Below, in pieces: positions 45,218 through 53,184 of a stretch of DNA of 64,000 nt (positions within the stretch are counted from its first letter, which is position 1; every line of letters begins with the position of its first letter). Under the pieces are notes generated by a model. The model was not told where the DNA came from. It did no database searches and saw only the letters and a list, made by a program, of their open reading frames with translations. The stretch spans positions 186,001 through 250,000 of the forward strand of contig JASJAO010000007.1 in assembly GCA_030066975.1 (NCBI GenBank). Reading direction: 5' to 3'. A program made the translations under genes and the position numbers. Source of the stretch: Henriciella sp. (GTDB lineage: Bacteria; Pseudomonadota; Alphaproteobacteria; Caulobacterales; Hyphomonadaceae).

Positions 45218-46191
45218 AATTCAGGCTCCGCAGGCCAGACGCGACCGTTGTGATAGTTCAGGCCGCCCGGCCAGTCCTCGACCTGCAGGAGTGGGCCATC
45301 GAGATCGACGAACTTGCATTTCTGGGCGAGTACAAGCGCAGGCGCCATCGTGAGCGATGAGCCAAACATACAGCCGACCATAAGATCGAAGCCGCGGGCT
45401 TGCGCGTGCGCAGCGAGTTCGAGCGCCCGCGTCAAGCCGCCCGTTTTGTCCAATTTGATGTTGATCACCTGAAAGCGACCCTGAGCTTTATCGAGATCAT
45501 CAATGCCATCGATCAGTTCGTCCGCGCACAAAGGGATAGGGCAAGTATAGCCCTCAAGCCCCGCCTCATCACCGACCGCAATCGGCTGTTCCAGCAAGAC
45601 AACGCCGCGTTTCGCAAGTTGAGGCGCGATCTCCTGAAGCCGCGGCACGCTCCAGGATTGATTAGGGTCGAGAATAAGATCCGCGTTCGGGTTTCCCCGC
45701 CGCACCGCCTCGATAACGTCGAGAATGTCAGTGCCGCGCACTTTGACTTTCAAGAGCGGGTAATCTGACCGCTCGCGCGCCTCGGATTCATAGCCAGGCA
45801 GGTCCTGAATGCCGATCGTATAGGCCGTCGTCACCGGTTTGGGGCTCTGAATACCGGCGCGCTGAAATACGCTGTGCCCGGATACTTTCGCCTCGAGATC
45901 CCATAACGCACTATCAATCGCGTAGCGGGCACCACCATCTGGCAGCAGGCTCAGCACGTCCTCGCGCCCGGCACCTTGTTCAATACTGTCTTTAACCTGT
46001 TCGATCTGGGCAAGCAGCGACGCAGGCGTCTCGCCTTTGTAATCAACCCCAAACGCCTCGCCACGTCCGGTGATCCCTTCGGCGTTGGTCATCTCAACAT
46101 TGGTCGTCACGACTGTCGTGACAACATTTCGGGCGTTCTCAAAAGGCTGTTGGAGCAGCCAATGCTTGTGAAAGACCTTCAAACGACACAC
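45208..46191 (-). CDS. Dipeptide epimerase (enolase superfamily, L-Ala-D/L-Glu epimerase-like)
   Basis: Enolase-superfamily racemase/epimerase. A GTG start at 46191 gives 327 residues and a typical family N-terminus. An ATG at 46248 overlaps a motif 1 site, and the open frame even further upstream crosses a second one. Catalytic Lys pair KVK (148, 150), metal ligands Asp 175 (LDPNQ), Glu 201 (LEQPI), Asp 224 (CADE) and the second-side Lys in NIKLDKTGG (246) are all present. That set defines the muconate-lactonising / dipeptide epimerase subgroup. It epimerises the C-terminal residue of dipeptides, for example L-Ala-D-Glu. Cytoplasmic. It is divergent from the alpha/beta-hydrolase lipoprotein. 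Confidence 0.83.
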   Translation of the reverse strand: MCRLKVFHKHWLLQQPFENARNVVTTVVTTNVEMTNAEGITGRGEAFGVDYKGETPASLLAQIEQVKDSIEQGAGREDVLSLLPDGGARYAIDSALWDLEAKVSGHSVFQRAGIQSPKPVTTAYTIGIQDLPGYESEARERSDYPLLKVKVRGTDILDVIEAVRRGNPNADLILDPNQSWSVPRLQEIAPQLAKRGVVLLEQPIAVGDEAGLEGYTCPIPLCADELIDGIDDLDKAQGRFQVINIKLDKTGGLTRALELAAHAQARGFDLMVGCMFGSSLTMAPALVLAQKCKFVDLDGPLLQVEDWPGGLNYHNGRVWPAEPEFWG

Positions 46192-46230
46192 CCGCTCTGT
46201 GGAATGCACGCGGTGCCGCGATCGCAAATT

Positions 46231-46244
46231 TTTCGTATTGGAAC
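46231..46244. promoter_or_regulatory. Motif 1 operator, degenerate
   Basis: TTTCGTATTGGAAC keeps TTTC, ATTGGAA. It lies 40 bases upstream of the epimerase GTG start. Confidence 0.45.
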
Positions 46245-46260
46245 CCATTCGATCGATAAT

Positions 46261-46274
46261 TCTCTTATTGGAAA
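46261..46274. promoter_or_regulatory. Motif 1 operator, degenerate left half
   Basis: TCTCTTATTGGAAA has a perfect right half extended by ATT. It lies 51 bases upstream of the divergent alpha/beta-hydrolase start, and 30 bases from the previous site. Confidence 0.45.
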
Positions 46275-46324
46275 ATTCCTCAAGCTCCTCTAGGCTGAAC
46301 TGGCAGTCATGAAAAGAGGATAAA

Positions 46325-47380
46325 ATGTCGAACAAACTCGCAGCGCTTCCATACGCCTTTTGCCTTGGCGTCATGAGCCTCACCGGATGTGCTACAGCCG
46401 AAGAAGCCCCTGCCACAGCGGAGCCGGAAGCTGCCGAAGCGCAAACCTCCTCAGATCTCCAAATTCCGCCTTATGTGCTTTCGCCGGGGCGTATGGTCGA
46501 TATTGGCGGATATAGCCTCAACACGTACTGTTTCGGTGAAGGGTCACCTACTGTTGTCTTCGAAGCCGGTGGCGGTTGGGGGGCTGTCGCGTGGGCCAAT
46601 ATTCAGCCCCTCGTCGCTCAAAAAACACGCGCCTGCAGCTATGATCGCGCGGGTATGAATTTCAGTGAGTTCGGTCCACTGGAACGTCCTCCGGGCCAGG
46701 ACAGAATTGACCTAGAAACATGGCTTGAAGCGGCAGGCGAAGAAGGGCCTTTCGTCCTGGTTGGCTGGTCTGCGGGCGGCATGATTTCTCGCGATTTCGC
46801 GTGGAGCAGCCCGGAAAAAGTCGTAGGTGTGGTGATCACTGACGGCTCTGTGTTCGACTTTGAGCACCCGAACTGGAATCCCGAATGGCGGGCGAGGTCC
46901 ATCGAAATTTTTGAGGAATGTAAGGCCGCAGCAGCCGCCGGTACGTTGGAAGATGACGCGGAACTCTATGGGACCTGCGAGTCGATCATAAACCCGGTCG
47001 CATCCATCCCGCCGCTTCAGGAAGCCTTCAAAGCGAAGGTTCTGGCACCGGAAAAATATGACCAGTTCATCTATGGTCTGTCGAACATGGAAACTTATCA
47101 CGCGGCGCTGAAATCACAGCAGCAACCGTTCGCCGACATTCCAGTCCACATTCTGATTGCTGGCGAGCACGCGCAAACAAATGCTGAGACGGGCGAGCTA
47201 CAGAATCCGAGCTATATCCAATACAATTATCAGATCGCGCAGTTCGCTAAGGATGCCCGCGTCGAAATCATCCCGAACACGGACCACATGATCCACTTTC
47301 CGAACCCCGAACCGCTGCTACGGGCGATCAATGAAGTCGTTGATAAGGTGCGGGCGAAAGCACCGAGCGAGACAGATTGA
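46325..47380 (+). CDS. Alpha/beta-hydrolase lipoprotein (paralogue 2)
   Basis: Secreted alpha/beta-hydrolase of 351 residues. AGAGGA about 7 bases upstream supports the start. The lipobox is LTGC (Cys 22), followed by an Ala/Glu-rich linker. The oxyanion segment EAGGGWG (80-86), SYDRAG (105-110), nucleophile elbow GWSAGG (Ser 149) and C-terminal NTDHMIHF are near-identical to the paralogue at 14626-15765. A role in hydrolysing ester, amide or peptide bonds outside the inner membrane is likely. The substrate is unknown. It ends 1 base before the convergent deacetylase-family gene. Confidence 0.85.
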   Translation: MSNKLAALPYAFCLGVMSLTGCATAEEAPATAEPEAAEAQTSSDLQIPPYVLSPGRMVDIGGYSLNTYCFGEGSPTVVFEAGGGWGAVAWANIQPLVAQKTRACSYDRAGMNFSEFGPLERPPGQDRIDLETWLEAAGEEGPFVLVGWSAGGMISRDFAWSSPEKVVGVVITDGSVFDFEHPNWNPEWRARSIEIFEECKAAAAAGTLEDDAELYGTCESIINPVASIPPLQEAFKAKVLAPEKYDQFIYGLSNMETYHAALKSQQQPFADIPVHILIAGEHAQTNAETGELQNPSYIQYNYQIAQFAKDARVEIIPNTDHMIHFPNPEPLLRAINEVVDKVRAKAPSETD

Positions 47381-47381
47381 A

Positions 47382-48275
47382 CTAATCCTCAGCGCCTGGA
47401 ATCAGCGATCCCAAGCTTTCAATATAAGCGGCAATCGCTCCAGGCTTTGTGATCCAGACCCGCTCATCCGCGCGTTCGACAATATGTGTGAGCGCGCGGC
47501 GCAGGTGGCGCAGGCGGAAAGGTTGCCCGACCAGATAAGGGTGTAAGGCGATCCCCATGACCAAAGGCTGGGCCACGGACTGTTCCAGCATCTCTTCAAA
47601 CTGGTCAATAATCATATCCGCGAACTCAGACGCGCTGACCTTGCGGGCGACAATCGCTGGAATATCGTTGATCTCCTCTGGATAAGGCACACTGAGCAGG
47701 CGCCCATTCCTGGTCTTCATCCAAACCGGCTGATCATCGTGGCACCAGTCCAGACCATAGGTGTAACCGGTTTCCTGCAACAGGTCCGGCGTCACACGGC
47801 TCTGGGATATCCAGGGGCCCAGCCAGCCTGCAGGCGCTCGTCCCTCCTGCTGCTTCATCGCTGCCGTCGCCCGCTCAATCAGATCCCGCTCATCAGCTTC
47901 GTTCAAGACGCCCTGACGCTCGGAATTGGTGATGCCGTGGCCGATAATCTCGTCCCCGCGCGCTCGGAATGCGGCCACAAGTTCGGGGCAATAGTCGTAG
48001 ATGGAACTATTCAGCAGTAGTCCGACTGGCAGCTTAAGCGCGTCAAATAGATCAAGCATGCGCCAGGCCCCAACCCGGTTGCCATAATCGCGCCAGGCAT
48101 AGTTCAAGACATCGGGCTGCGGGCCGCCCGGCGCAAGCTCGGCGCCAAGCCCTTCTCCGAACGAAAAATGCTCCAGGTTCAGGCCGATATAGACGGCCAA
48201 ACGCTGTCCCTCCGGCCATGAATAATCAGGCCGGTCATTGATAGATCGATAGGCATAGCGATGATGATCAAGCAA
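47382..48275 (-). CDS. Polysaccharide deacetylase-family protein (PuuE / allantoinase-like)
   Basis: NodB-fold carbohydrate esterase 4 homologue of 297 residues. The best start is TTG 48275, 8 bases after AGGAG; the longer frame to 48335 has no RBS. The sequence RLAVYIGLNLEHFSFGEG (about 20-38), GDEIIGHGITN (about 105-115) and a late ALHPYLVGQPFR match the PuuE-like subgroup, which works on small amides such as allantoin or is related to N-deacylases rather than on chitin. Cytoplasmic, because no signal is seen. It is divergent from an amidase gene with only about 100 bases between, so a shared amide-catabolic role is plausible. Confidence 0.8.
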   Translation of the reverse strand: MLDHHRYAYRSINDRPDYSWPEGQRLAVYIGLNLEHFSFGEGLGAELAPGGPQPDVLNYAWRDYGNRVGAWRMLDLFDALKLPVGLLLNSSIYDYCPELVAAFRARGDEIIGHGITNSERQGVLNEADERDLIERATAAMKQQEGRAPAGWLGPWISQSRVTPDLLQETGYTYGLDWCHDDQPVWMKTRNGRLLSVPYPEEINDIPAIVARKVSASEFADMIIDQFEEMLEQSVAQPLVMGIALHPYLVGQPFRLRHLRRALTHIVERADERVWITKPGAIAAYIESLGSLIPGAED

Positions 48276-48375
48276 CGCGCAAACTCCTGTTGAATTGAGC
48301 TTTTTTCGGTATAGAGAAATCGTAAGGCTGTGCAATCAGCAGAGGTCTGTTAAATTTGAGTGCGAGGAGGCCTGC

Positions 48376-49560
48376 ATGACAGCCAAAGACGCCGCCGCAG
48401 AACATCCCGCTTCCTGTGATGCGTTCATTGCAAAAACTGCGAGACAAGGTGCGTCAGCTGGTCCGCTTGCCGGGCTGACTTTCGCGGCGAAGGATAACTT
48501 TGCCATCGCTAATCACAAGGCTGGCGCTGGACATCCTGACTGGCGTTCAACACACGACGCGACGGCTCGATCAGCAACCGCCGTCCAGATGCTCCTCAAT
48601 GCCGGGGCCGATTTGATCGGCGCGACCCATATGGACGAGCTCGCTTTCTCGCTGGATGGCGACAATGCACATTATGGCGCGCCGCCCAATCCTGCTGCGC
48701 CAGATCGTCTGACAGGTGGCTCGTCCAGCGGCTCAGCCAGCGCTGTTGCAGCTGGCACATGCGACTTTGCCCTCGGCACGGATACAGCTGGCTCCATCCG
48801 CGTGCCGGCGAGCCAATGCGGTCTATTTGGCCTGCGCCCCAGCCATGGCCGCGTTTCCGTAGAGGGGCTTGTGCCCCTTGCCCCGAAATACGACACGGTG
48901 GGCTGGTTCACCCGCAGCGCCGAGCCGCTGCGAGACGTCGGGAAAGTCCTTCTCGGCGAGGACGAAAAACCGAAAGCAATACAGACCATTATTCTTGATC
49001 CGGCCTTATTCGAACTGGTGGACGAGGAGTACAGGCCCGCGCTTCTGGAGGCAGCAGATTCAGCGGCGGCACCCTTTGGCGGACTGACCAAGCGTGACCT
49101 CAATCTCGACCTTGATGCGATTACCGGCATGTTCGCGAAATCGCGATCATATGATGTGTGGTCTGCCCTGGGCGACTGGATTGAGACGGCCAAACCGGAC
49201 CTCAGCCCCGATGTCGCTGCCAGATTCGCAGATGCCGCCGCAATTTCGCTTGAGGACGCCAAAGCCGCAGACGCCGAGTGCGCGGAATTCTCATCATATC
49301 TCAACACACTCTTACAGCCGGATGAGGCCCTAATACTACCGATCACCCCAGATCCCGCGCCTCTGCGCACTACAGAGAGCAACACGCTCGCCAACCGCCG
49401 CGCCAGACTCATTCAGCTCTCGGCAATCGCCTGTGTCACCGGTCGACCACAGGTCGCTTTTCCAGCTCTGAACAAACCTGCGCCCATTGGCCTCTCTCTT
49501 TTGGGGCGGAAAGGCTTTGATCAGGCCATGCTTGATGCGACTTGCGTTATGGTGCCGTAA
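48376..49560 (+). CDS. Amidase signature-family amidohydrolase
   Basis: Cytoplasmic amidase of 394 residues. ATG 48376 has GAGGAGG 7 bases upstream. The Ser-cisSer-Lys triad is visible: Lys 39 in FAAKDN, Ser 116 in GGSSSGSAS and Ser 140 in TDTAGSIRVPAS, with the expected 24-residue Ser-Ser spacing. The family includes AtzF-type and other small-amide hydrolases. The short C-terminal half without an extra domain suggests a small amide substrate. It stands alone between a divergent deacetylase-family gene and the convergent Rid gene. Confidence 0.88.
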   Translation: MTAKDAAAEHPASCDAFIAKTARQGASAGPLAGLTFAAKDNFAIANHKAGAGHPDWRSTHDATARSATAVQMLLNAGADLIGATHMDELAFSLDGDNAHYGAPPNPAAPDRLTGGSSSGSASAVAAGTCDFALGTDTAGSIRVPASQCGLFGLRPSHGRVSVEGLVPLAPKYDTVGWFTRSAEPLRDVGKVLLGEDEKPKAIQTIILDPALFELVDEEYRPALLEAADSAAAPFGGLTKRDLNLDLDAITGMFAKSRSYDVWSALGDWIETAKPDLSPDVAARFADAAAISLEDAKAADAECAEFSSYLNTLLQPDEALILPITPDPAPLRTTESNTLANRRARLIQLSAIACVTGRPQVAFPALNKPAPIGLSLLGRKGFDQAMLDATCVMVP

Positions 49561-49593
49561 GAATCCGGCGTTGAAGTGAAGACGATCCGATGT

Positions 49594-49968
49594 CTATGAG
49601 CCGATCGGGCTATATGCGATCGCCTCAATCTCAACCTTGATGTCGGACATCATGTCTGCACGTATGCAAGAGCGCGCGGGCAGCGTGTCACCAAAATATT
49701 CGGCATAGACTTTATTGAAAGCCGGAAAATCACGCGTATCGTCCAGCCAGATCGTGGTCTTGACAACATCGGCCAAAGTCAGCCCAGCCTCAGCTAAAAC
49801 TGCAACGACATTGTCCATGGTCTGGCGCGTTTGAGGGACAATCCCGCCCTCAACAAGATTGCCGTCCGGCCCCATCGGGATTTGACCGGAGAGATAGACG
49901 GTATCACCGGCCCGAACGGCTTTTGACAAGGGAATACCGGGTATCGAAGTGCTGTAACGTTTGATCAT
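49594..49968 (-). CDS. Rid-family protein (RidA-like, variant active site)
   Basis: YjgF/RidA/UK114-fold protein of 124 residues, likely a cytoplasmic trimer. ATG 49968 follows GGAGCG. YLSGQIPMGPDG and a C-terminal IKVEIEAIAY match the family. The key Arg of RidA (Arg105 in E. coli, in VARLP) is replaced: the region reads SCIRADMMSD. Canonical RidA hydrolyses 2-aminoacrylate from Ser/Thr dehydratases; forms lacking this Arg belong to other Rid subfamilies with different or unknown activities. It is last in the amino-acid ABC operon, 21 bases after the ATPase gene. Confidence 0.87.
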   Translation of the reverse strand: MIKRYSTSIPGIPLSKAVRAGDTVYLSGQIPMGPDGNLVEGGIVPQTRQTMDNVVAVLAEAGLTLADVVKTTIWLDDTRDFPAFNKVYAEYFGDTLPARSCIRADMMSDIKVEIEAIAYSPIGS

Positions 49969-49989
49969 TTTACGCTCCAAATTTTAAGT

Positions 49990-50769
49990 TCAGGTGCGGC
50001 TGCGGCCGAGAAACTCGGCAAGCCGCGGATGCTTGGGGGCTCCAAAAATCTGTTCTGGCGGTCCCTGTTCGGCGACTAGGCCCTGTTCCATGAACACAAT
50101 ACGCGTCGAAACATCTCGCGCGAACGCCATCTCGTGCGTGACCAGCATCAAGGTCGCGCCTTCAGCCGCGAGCTCTTTCACTGTCTGCAGGACTTCCTGC
50201 ACCAGTTCGGGGTCCAGGGCCGATGTGATCTCATCCAGCAGCACCAGTTTCGGGTCCATAGCGAGCGCTCTTGCGATGGCAACGCGCTGTTTTTGCCCGC
50301 CCGAAAGCTGCCCCGGATGATGGTCCACGCGCTCCGCCAAACCGACACGCCCGAGCCAGGTCTCGGCCTTTGCACGCGCTTCGTCCTTGCCCAGCTTGCG
50401 CACCTTACGCAGCCCCAGCATGATATTCTCTGCCGCCGTCAGATGCGGGAACAGGTTGAAGCTCTGAAACACCATGCCGGTCATTGAACGCTGGCGCGAC
50501 AAGTCCTTGTCCGGCAAACGCTTGCGTACGCCGTTCACCTCTCGATAGCCAATCGCCTCACCTTCAAGGCGGATTTCACCTTCCTGAAACTCCTCCAATA
50601 GATTCACACAGCGCAGCAGTGTCGTCTTACCCGACCCCGAAGAGCCAATGATCGAGATCACCTCGCCCTCGGCCACATTGAGATCAACGCCTTTCAGAAC
50701 CTCCAAATCGCCGAACCGCTTATGGAGGCCATCAATTTCAAGCAATGCAGTTGAGGTCGTATCGGTCAT
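49990..50769 (-). CDS. Polar amino acid ABC transporter, ATP-binding protein
   Basis: ATPase of 259 residues. Walker A GSSGSGKTTLLR (about 36-47), signature LSGGQKQR (about 160) and Walker B LVLLDE (about 185) are intact. The sequence is GlnQ/HisP/EhuA-like, powering uptake of a polar amino acid or derivative. It overlaps the permease gene by 4 bases. Because the cluster continues to a Rid protein and follows D-amino-acid enzymes, substrates such as D-, N-methyl- or hydroxy-amino acids are plausible but inferred. Confidence 0.93.
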   Translation of the reverse strand: MTDTTSTALLEIDGLHKRFGDLEVLKGVDLNVAEGEVISIIGSSGSGKTTLLRCVNLLEEFQEGEIRLEGEAIGYREVNGVRKRLPDKDLSRQRSMTGMVFQSFNLFPHLTAAENIMLGLRKVRKLGKDEARAKAETWLGRVGLAERVDHHPGQLSGGQKQRVAIARALAMDPKLVLLDEITSALDPELVQEVLQTVKELAAEGATLMLVTHEMAFARDVSTRIVFMEQGLVAEQGPPEQIFGAPKHPRLAEFLGRSRT

Positions 50770-51419
50770 GCGTAGGTCAGCCTGCGTTCGAGATATTTGC
50801 CAAAGCTCTCAATCGCGAGATTGATCAAAAGGAAGATCAGACCTGCGACGAGATAGAATTCCATGGTCATAAAGTTGCGCCCGATAATCTCCTGCGTCCG
50901 CAGGACGAGCTCACCGACGCCAATGGCGGACAAAAGCGTCGAGCCCTTGACCAGTTCTGCCCCCGTATTCACCCAGGTCGGCAGCACCGAACGGATCACT
51001 TGCGGCAGCAAAACATAGCGCACCGTCTGCGGAAAGGTCAGCCCAATCGCGCGGGCCGCCTCTGTCTGGCCTTTCTCGACCGACTGGAAGGCACCGCGAA
51101 AAATCTCGCCCATATGCGCTGCGCAAAAGCCGGTCAGCGCCAGAATACCAGACGACAGCGCGTCGAGACTCACCCCCAATACAGCTGGGACATAATAGGC
51201 CGCCAGGATCAGAACCAGCACCGGCGTGCCGCGAATGGCATCAACATAGATCCGAAACGGTAGGCGCGCGAGGAAAGGCGCATAGGTCAGCACCAATCCA
51301 ATTACCAGGCCGATCGCCGTGCCAATAATGATCGACAGAAAGGAAATATAGATGGTCACCTGCACGCCGCTAAGCAGCGCGCCCTGGGAGAGTGTCAGTT
51401 GATGGAGAAATTCTGACAT
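50766..51419 (-). CDS. Polar amino acid ABC transporter, permease 1
   Basis: HisM/GlnP-family inner-membrane permease of 217 residues with about five helices. The EAA-like coupling loop reads EAARAIGLTFPQTVRYVLLPQ (about 125-145). It pairs with the permease just upstream in the operon; the gap between them is 5 bases. Confidence 0.93.
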   Translation of the reverse strand: MSEFLHQLTLSQGALLSGVQVTIYISFLSIIIGTAIGLVIGLVLTYAPFLARLPFRIYVDAIRGTPVLVLILAAYYVPAVLGVSLDALSSGILALTGFCAAHMGEIFRGAFQSVEKGQTEAARAIGLTFPQTVRYVLLPQVIRSVLPTWVNTGAELVKGSTLLSAIGVGELVLRTQEIIGRNFMTMEFYLVAGLIFLLINLAIESFGKYLERRLTYA

Positions 51420-51424
51420 CGCCG

Positions 51425-52084
51425 CTAGAACCTCGGATACCGGCGCTCAAGTGCGCGGAGGCCCGCGGCAATGAGCACACAGGTGGCAATGTATAAGAGG
51501 CTCGCCACGGTCCAGGTCTCAACCACGCGAAAGGTCTCGACATTGATTTTGCGCGCCTGATAGGTCAGATCGCCAATCGCAACGATCGCCGCGAGTGACG
51601 TGTCCTTGAACAGCGAGATGAAGGTCGAGCTCATCGCCGGCAAAGCGTTGCGCAGCATGATCGGTGTCACGACGTAAAGGTTGGTCTGAAACTGGGTCAG
51701 GCCCACAGCACGCCCCGCCTCAACCACACCCGGCGGCACCGACATCAGCCCCGCCCGCAAGACCTCAATCAGATAGGCCCCGGCATAGATGGCCAGCGCA
51801 CCGATAAAGCTTTCCAGCCGCCCAAGCGTCATGCCGAGCTGCGGCAGACCAAAATAGACAAACAGGATCAGAACCAGCAGCGGCAGATTACGCAGGATCG
51901 AGACATAAAACCCAATTGCGCCGCGCACCCAGGGCGACTTGGACTGGCTCGCAAAGGCCCCGAAAATCCCGATAAGAAAGCCGATCCCGATCGCGCAGAC
52001 AGCCATGAACAGACCAAGCACCAGCCCCCAGAGGAGGCTATCAAAATTGGCCCAGACGGACGAGAAGTTGAGTGTGTAGCCCAC
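51425..52084 (-). CDS. Polar amino acid ABC transporter, permease 2
   Basis: Second HisQ/GlnP-family permease, 219 residues, with the coupling loop EAGRAVGLTQFQTNLYVVTPI (about 122-142). The two permeases form the heterodimer typical of polar amino-acid importers. It starts 15 bases after the binding-protein gene. Confidence 0.93.
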   Translation of the reverse strand: MGYTLNFSSVWANFDSLLWGLVLGLFMAVCAIGIGFLIGIFGAFASQSKSPWVRGAIGFYVSILRNLPLLVLILFVYFGLPQLGMTLGRLESFIGALAIYAGAYLIEVLRAGLMSVPPGVVEAGRAVGLTQFQTNLYVVTPIMLRNALPAMSSTFISLFKDTSLAAIVAIGDLTYQARKINVETFRVVETWTVASLLYIATCVLIAAGLRALERRYPRF

Positions 52085-52099
52085 CTGCCCTGACGCGCC

Positions 52100-52954
52100 C
52101 TATTTATACTCTTGCGGAAAGCCGATTTCCGGCTCGTCCGGGCGGATACCAAACCATTTCTCGAACGCATCAGCATAGGCATCAAAGTCTACGCCCAGCA
52201 TCGCCTCGCGCAGCGCTGTATCAACATAGTGCAGCCAGTCCGCATCGCCCCGGCGTACCGCGCAGGAATAGGATTGCGGTCCCCAGGCCTTGCCCGCATA
52301 AGCATAGCGATCCGGGTTTTGCGCCGCGAGGTAGCGGATGGTCGAGGCGTCCATAACCGCCGCATCGACCCGGCGCGCATTCAGCGCTTGTGAGACGAGG
52401 TTCGGACTATCGTACTGGTCCACCTTGGCTTCAGGCAGCGCTTTATGCACCGTCTTTTCGGCATAGACATTCTGCAATACGCCGACGCGCACCTCGTCGC
52501 CCGCTGCCTGCAACGCCGCATAGTCACCAAGCTCGGCCCCTTCGAGGACAATCAATCCGACGCCTTCACGGTAATAAGGCCGGGTAAAGTTCACCTGCTG
52601 GGCCCGGCCCGCTGTCACCGTCATGAACTGGCAGACAATATCGACCTTTCCGGTCACAAGGTTCGGAATCCGCGCATCCGCCGCCTGAGTCACAAATCGC
52701 ACCTTGTCCGGATCCCCGAAAAGGCCATTCGCCAGAATACGCGCAATCTCGATATCGAACCCGACCAGCTCGTCATCCTCATTCTTGAAATGCCAGGGGG
52801 CGTTGGCACTACCCGTACCAACGATCAGTTCGCCGCGGGATAGCACTTCATTCAACGTGTCCGCCCCGGCAGGCAAAGCAATGCAAAACCACCCGGCAAT
52901 TGCCGCAACCAGCGCTTTTATCCCACGCAACACACTGCTCCCGGACTCTGTCAT
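52100..52954 (-). CDS. Amino acid ABC transporter, periplasmic binding protein
   Basis: Family 3 solute-binding protein of 284 residues. The start at Met 52954 gives a signal peptide ending about PAGA before DTLNEVLSRGELIVG. A Met at 53041 would put a motif 1 operator in the coding region. The two-lobe domain carries GFDIEIARILA (about 60-70) and VGLIVLEG-type strands. It begins the ABC-Rid operon and is divergent from the D-threonine-aldolase-like gene, with two motif 1 sites in the gap. Confidence 0.9.
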   Translation of the reverse strand: MTESGSSVLRGIKALVAAIAGWFCIALPAGADTLNEVLSRGELIVGTGSANAPWHFKNEDDELVGFDIEIARILANGLFGDPDKVRFVTQAADARIPNLVTGKVDIVCQFMTVTAGRAQQVNFTRPYYREGVGLIVLEGAELGDYAALQAAGDEVRVGVLQNVYAEKTVHKALPEAKVDQYDSPNLVSQALNARRVDAAVMDASTIRYLAAQNPDRYAYAGKAWGPQSYSCAVRRGDADWLHYVDTALREAMLGVDFDAYADAFEKWFGIRPDEPEIGFPQEYK

Positions 52955-53014
52955 CTGCCGCATCCTTCTAAATCGTGTCACTTGGATCCTGATCGGCACG
53001 GACCAACCAGAAAT

Positions 53015-53028
53015 TTTCCGATTGGAGA
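53015..53028. promoter_or_regulatory. Motif 1 operator upstream of the amino-acid ABC operon
   Basis: TTTCCGATTGGAGA, 60 bases upstream of the binding-protein start. It overlaps the spurious N-terminal extension of that gene. Confidence 0.6.
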
Positions 53029-53092
53029 ACCGTCTTATCATCGACTAAATTCGTCAAGCTCAATGATTGTAAGTTTGGTGATATCCGGCTAT

Positions 53093-53106
53093 TTTCCGAA
53101 TGGAAA
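53093..53106. promoter_or_regulatory. Motif 1 operator upstream of the D-threonine-aldolase-like gene
   Basis: TTTCCGAATGGAAA has both perfect arms around GAAT. It lies 78 bases upstream of the 53185 start. Confidence 0.6.
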
Positions 53107-53138
53107 CAAATACAGCTCACGCCTGCCCAAAATTTACG

Positions 53139-53148
53139 CAGACATCTG
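53139..53148. promoter_or_regulatory. Possible motif 2 variant
   Basis: CAGACATCTG, flanked as CG...CG, differs by one base from the motif 2 core CAGACGTCTG. It lies 36 bases upstream of the 53185 start, in the same promoter region as two motif 1 sites. Low support. Confidence 0.3.
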
Positions 53149-53184
53149 CGCGATAGGTCGGCAAAAAATGCAAGGCACGCAATC

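Noticed and set aside
48301-48320. TTTC-N8-GAAA inverted repeat upstream of the amidase
   Set aside because: The arm spacing differs from motif 1 by two bases and the CC-NATN-GG core is absent.
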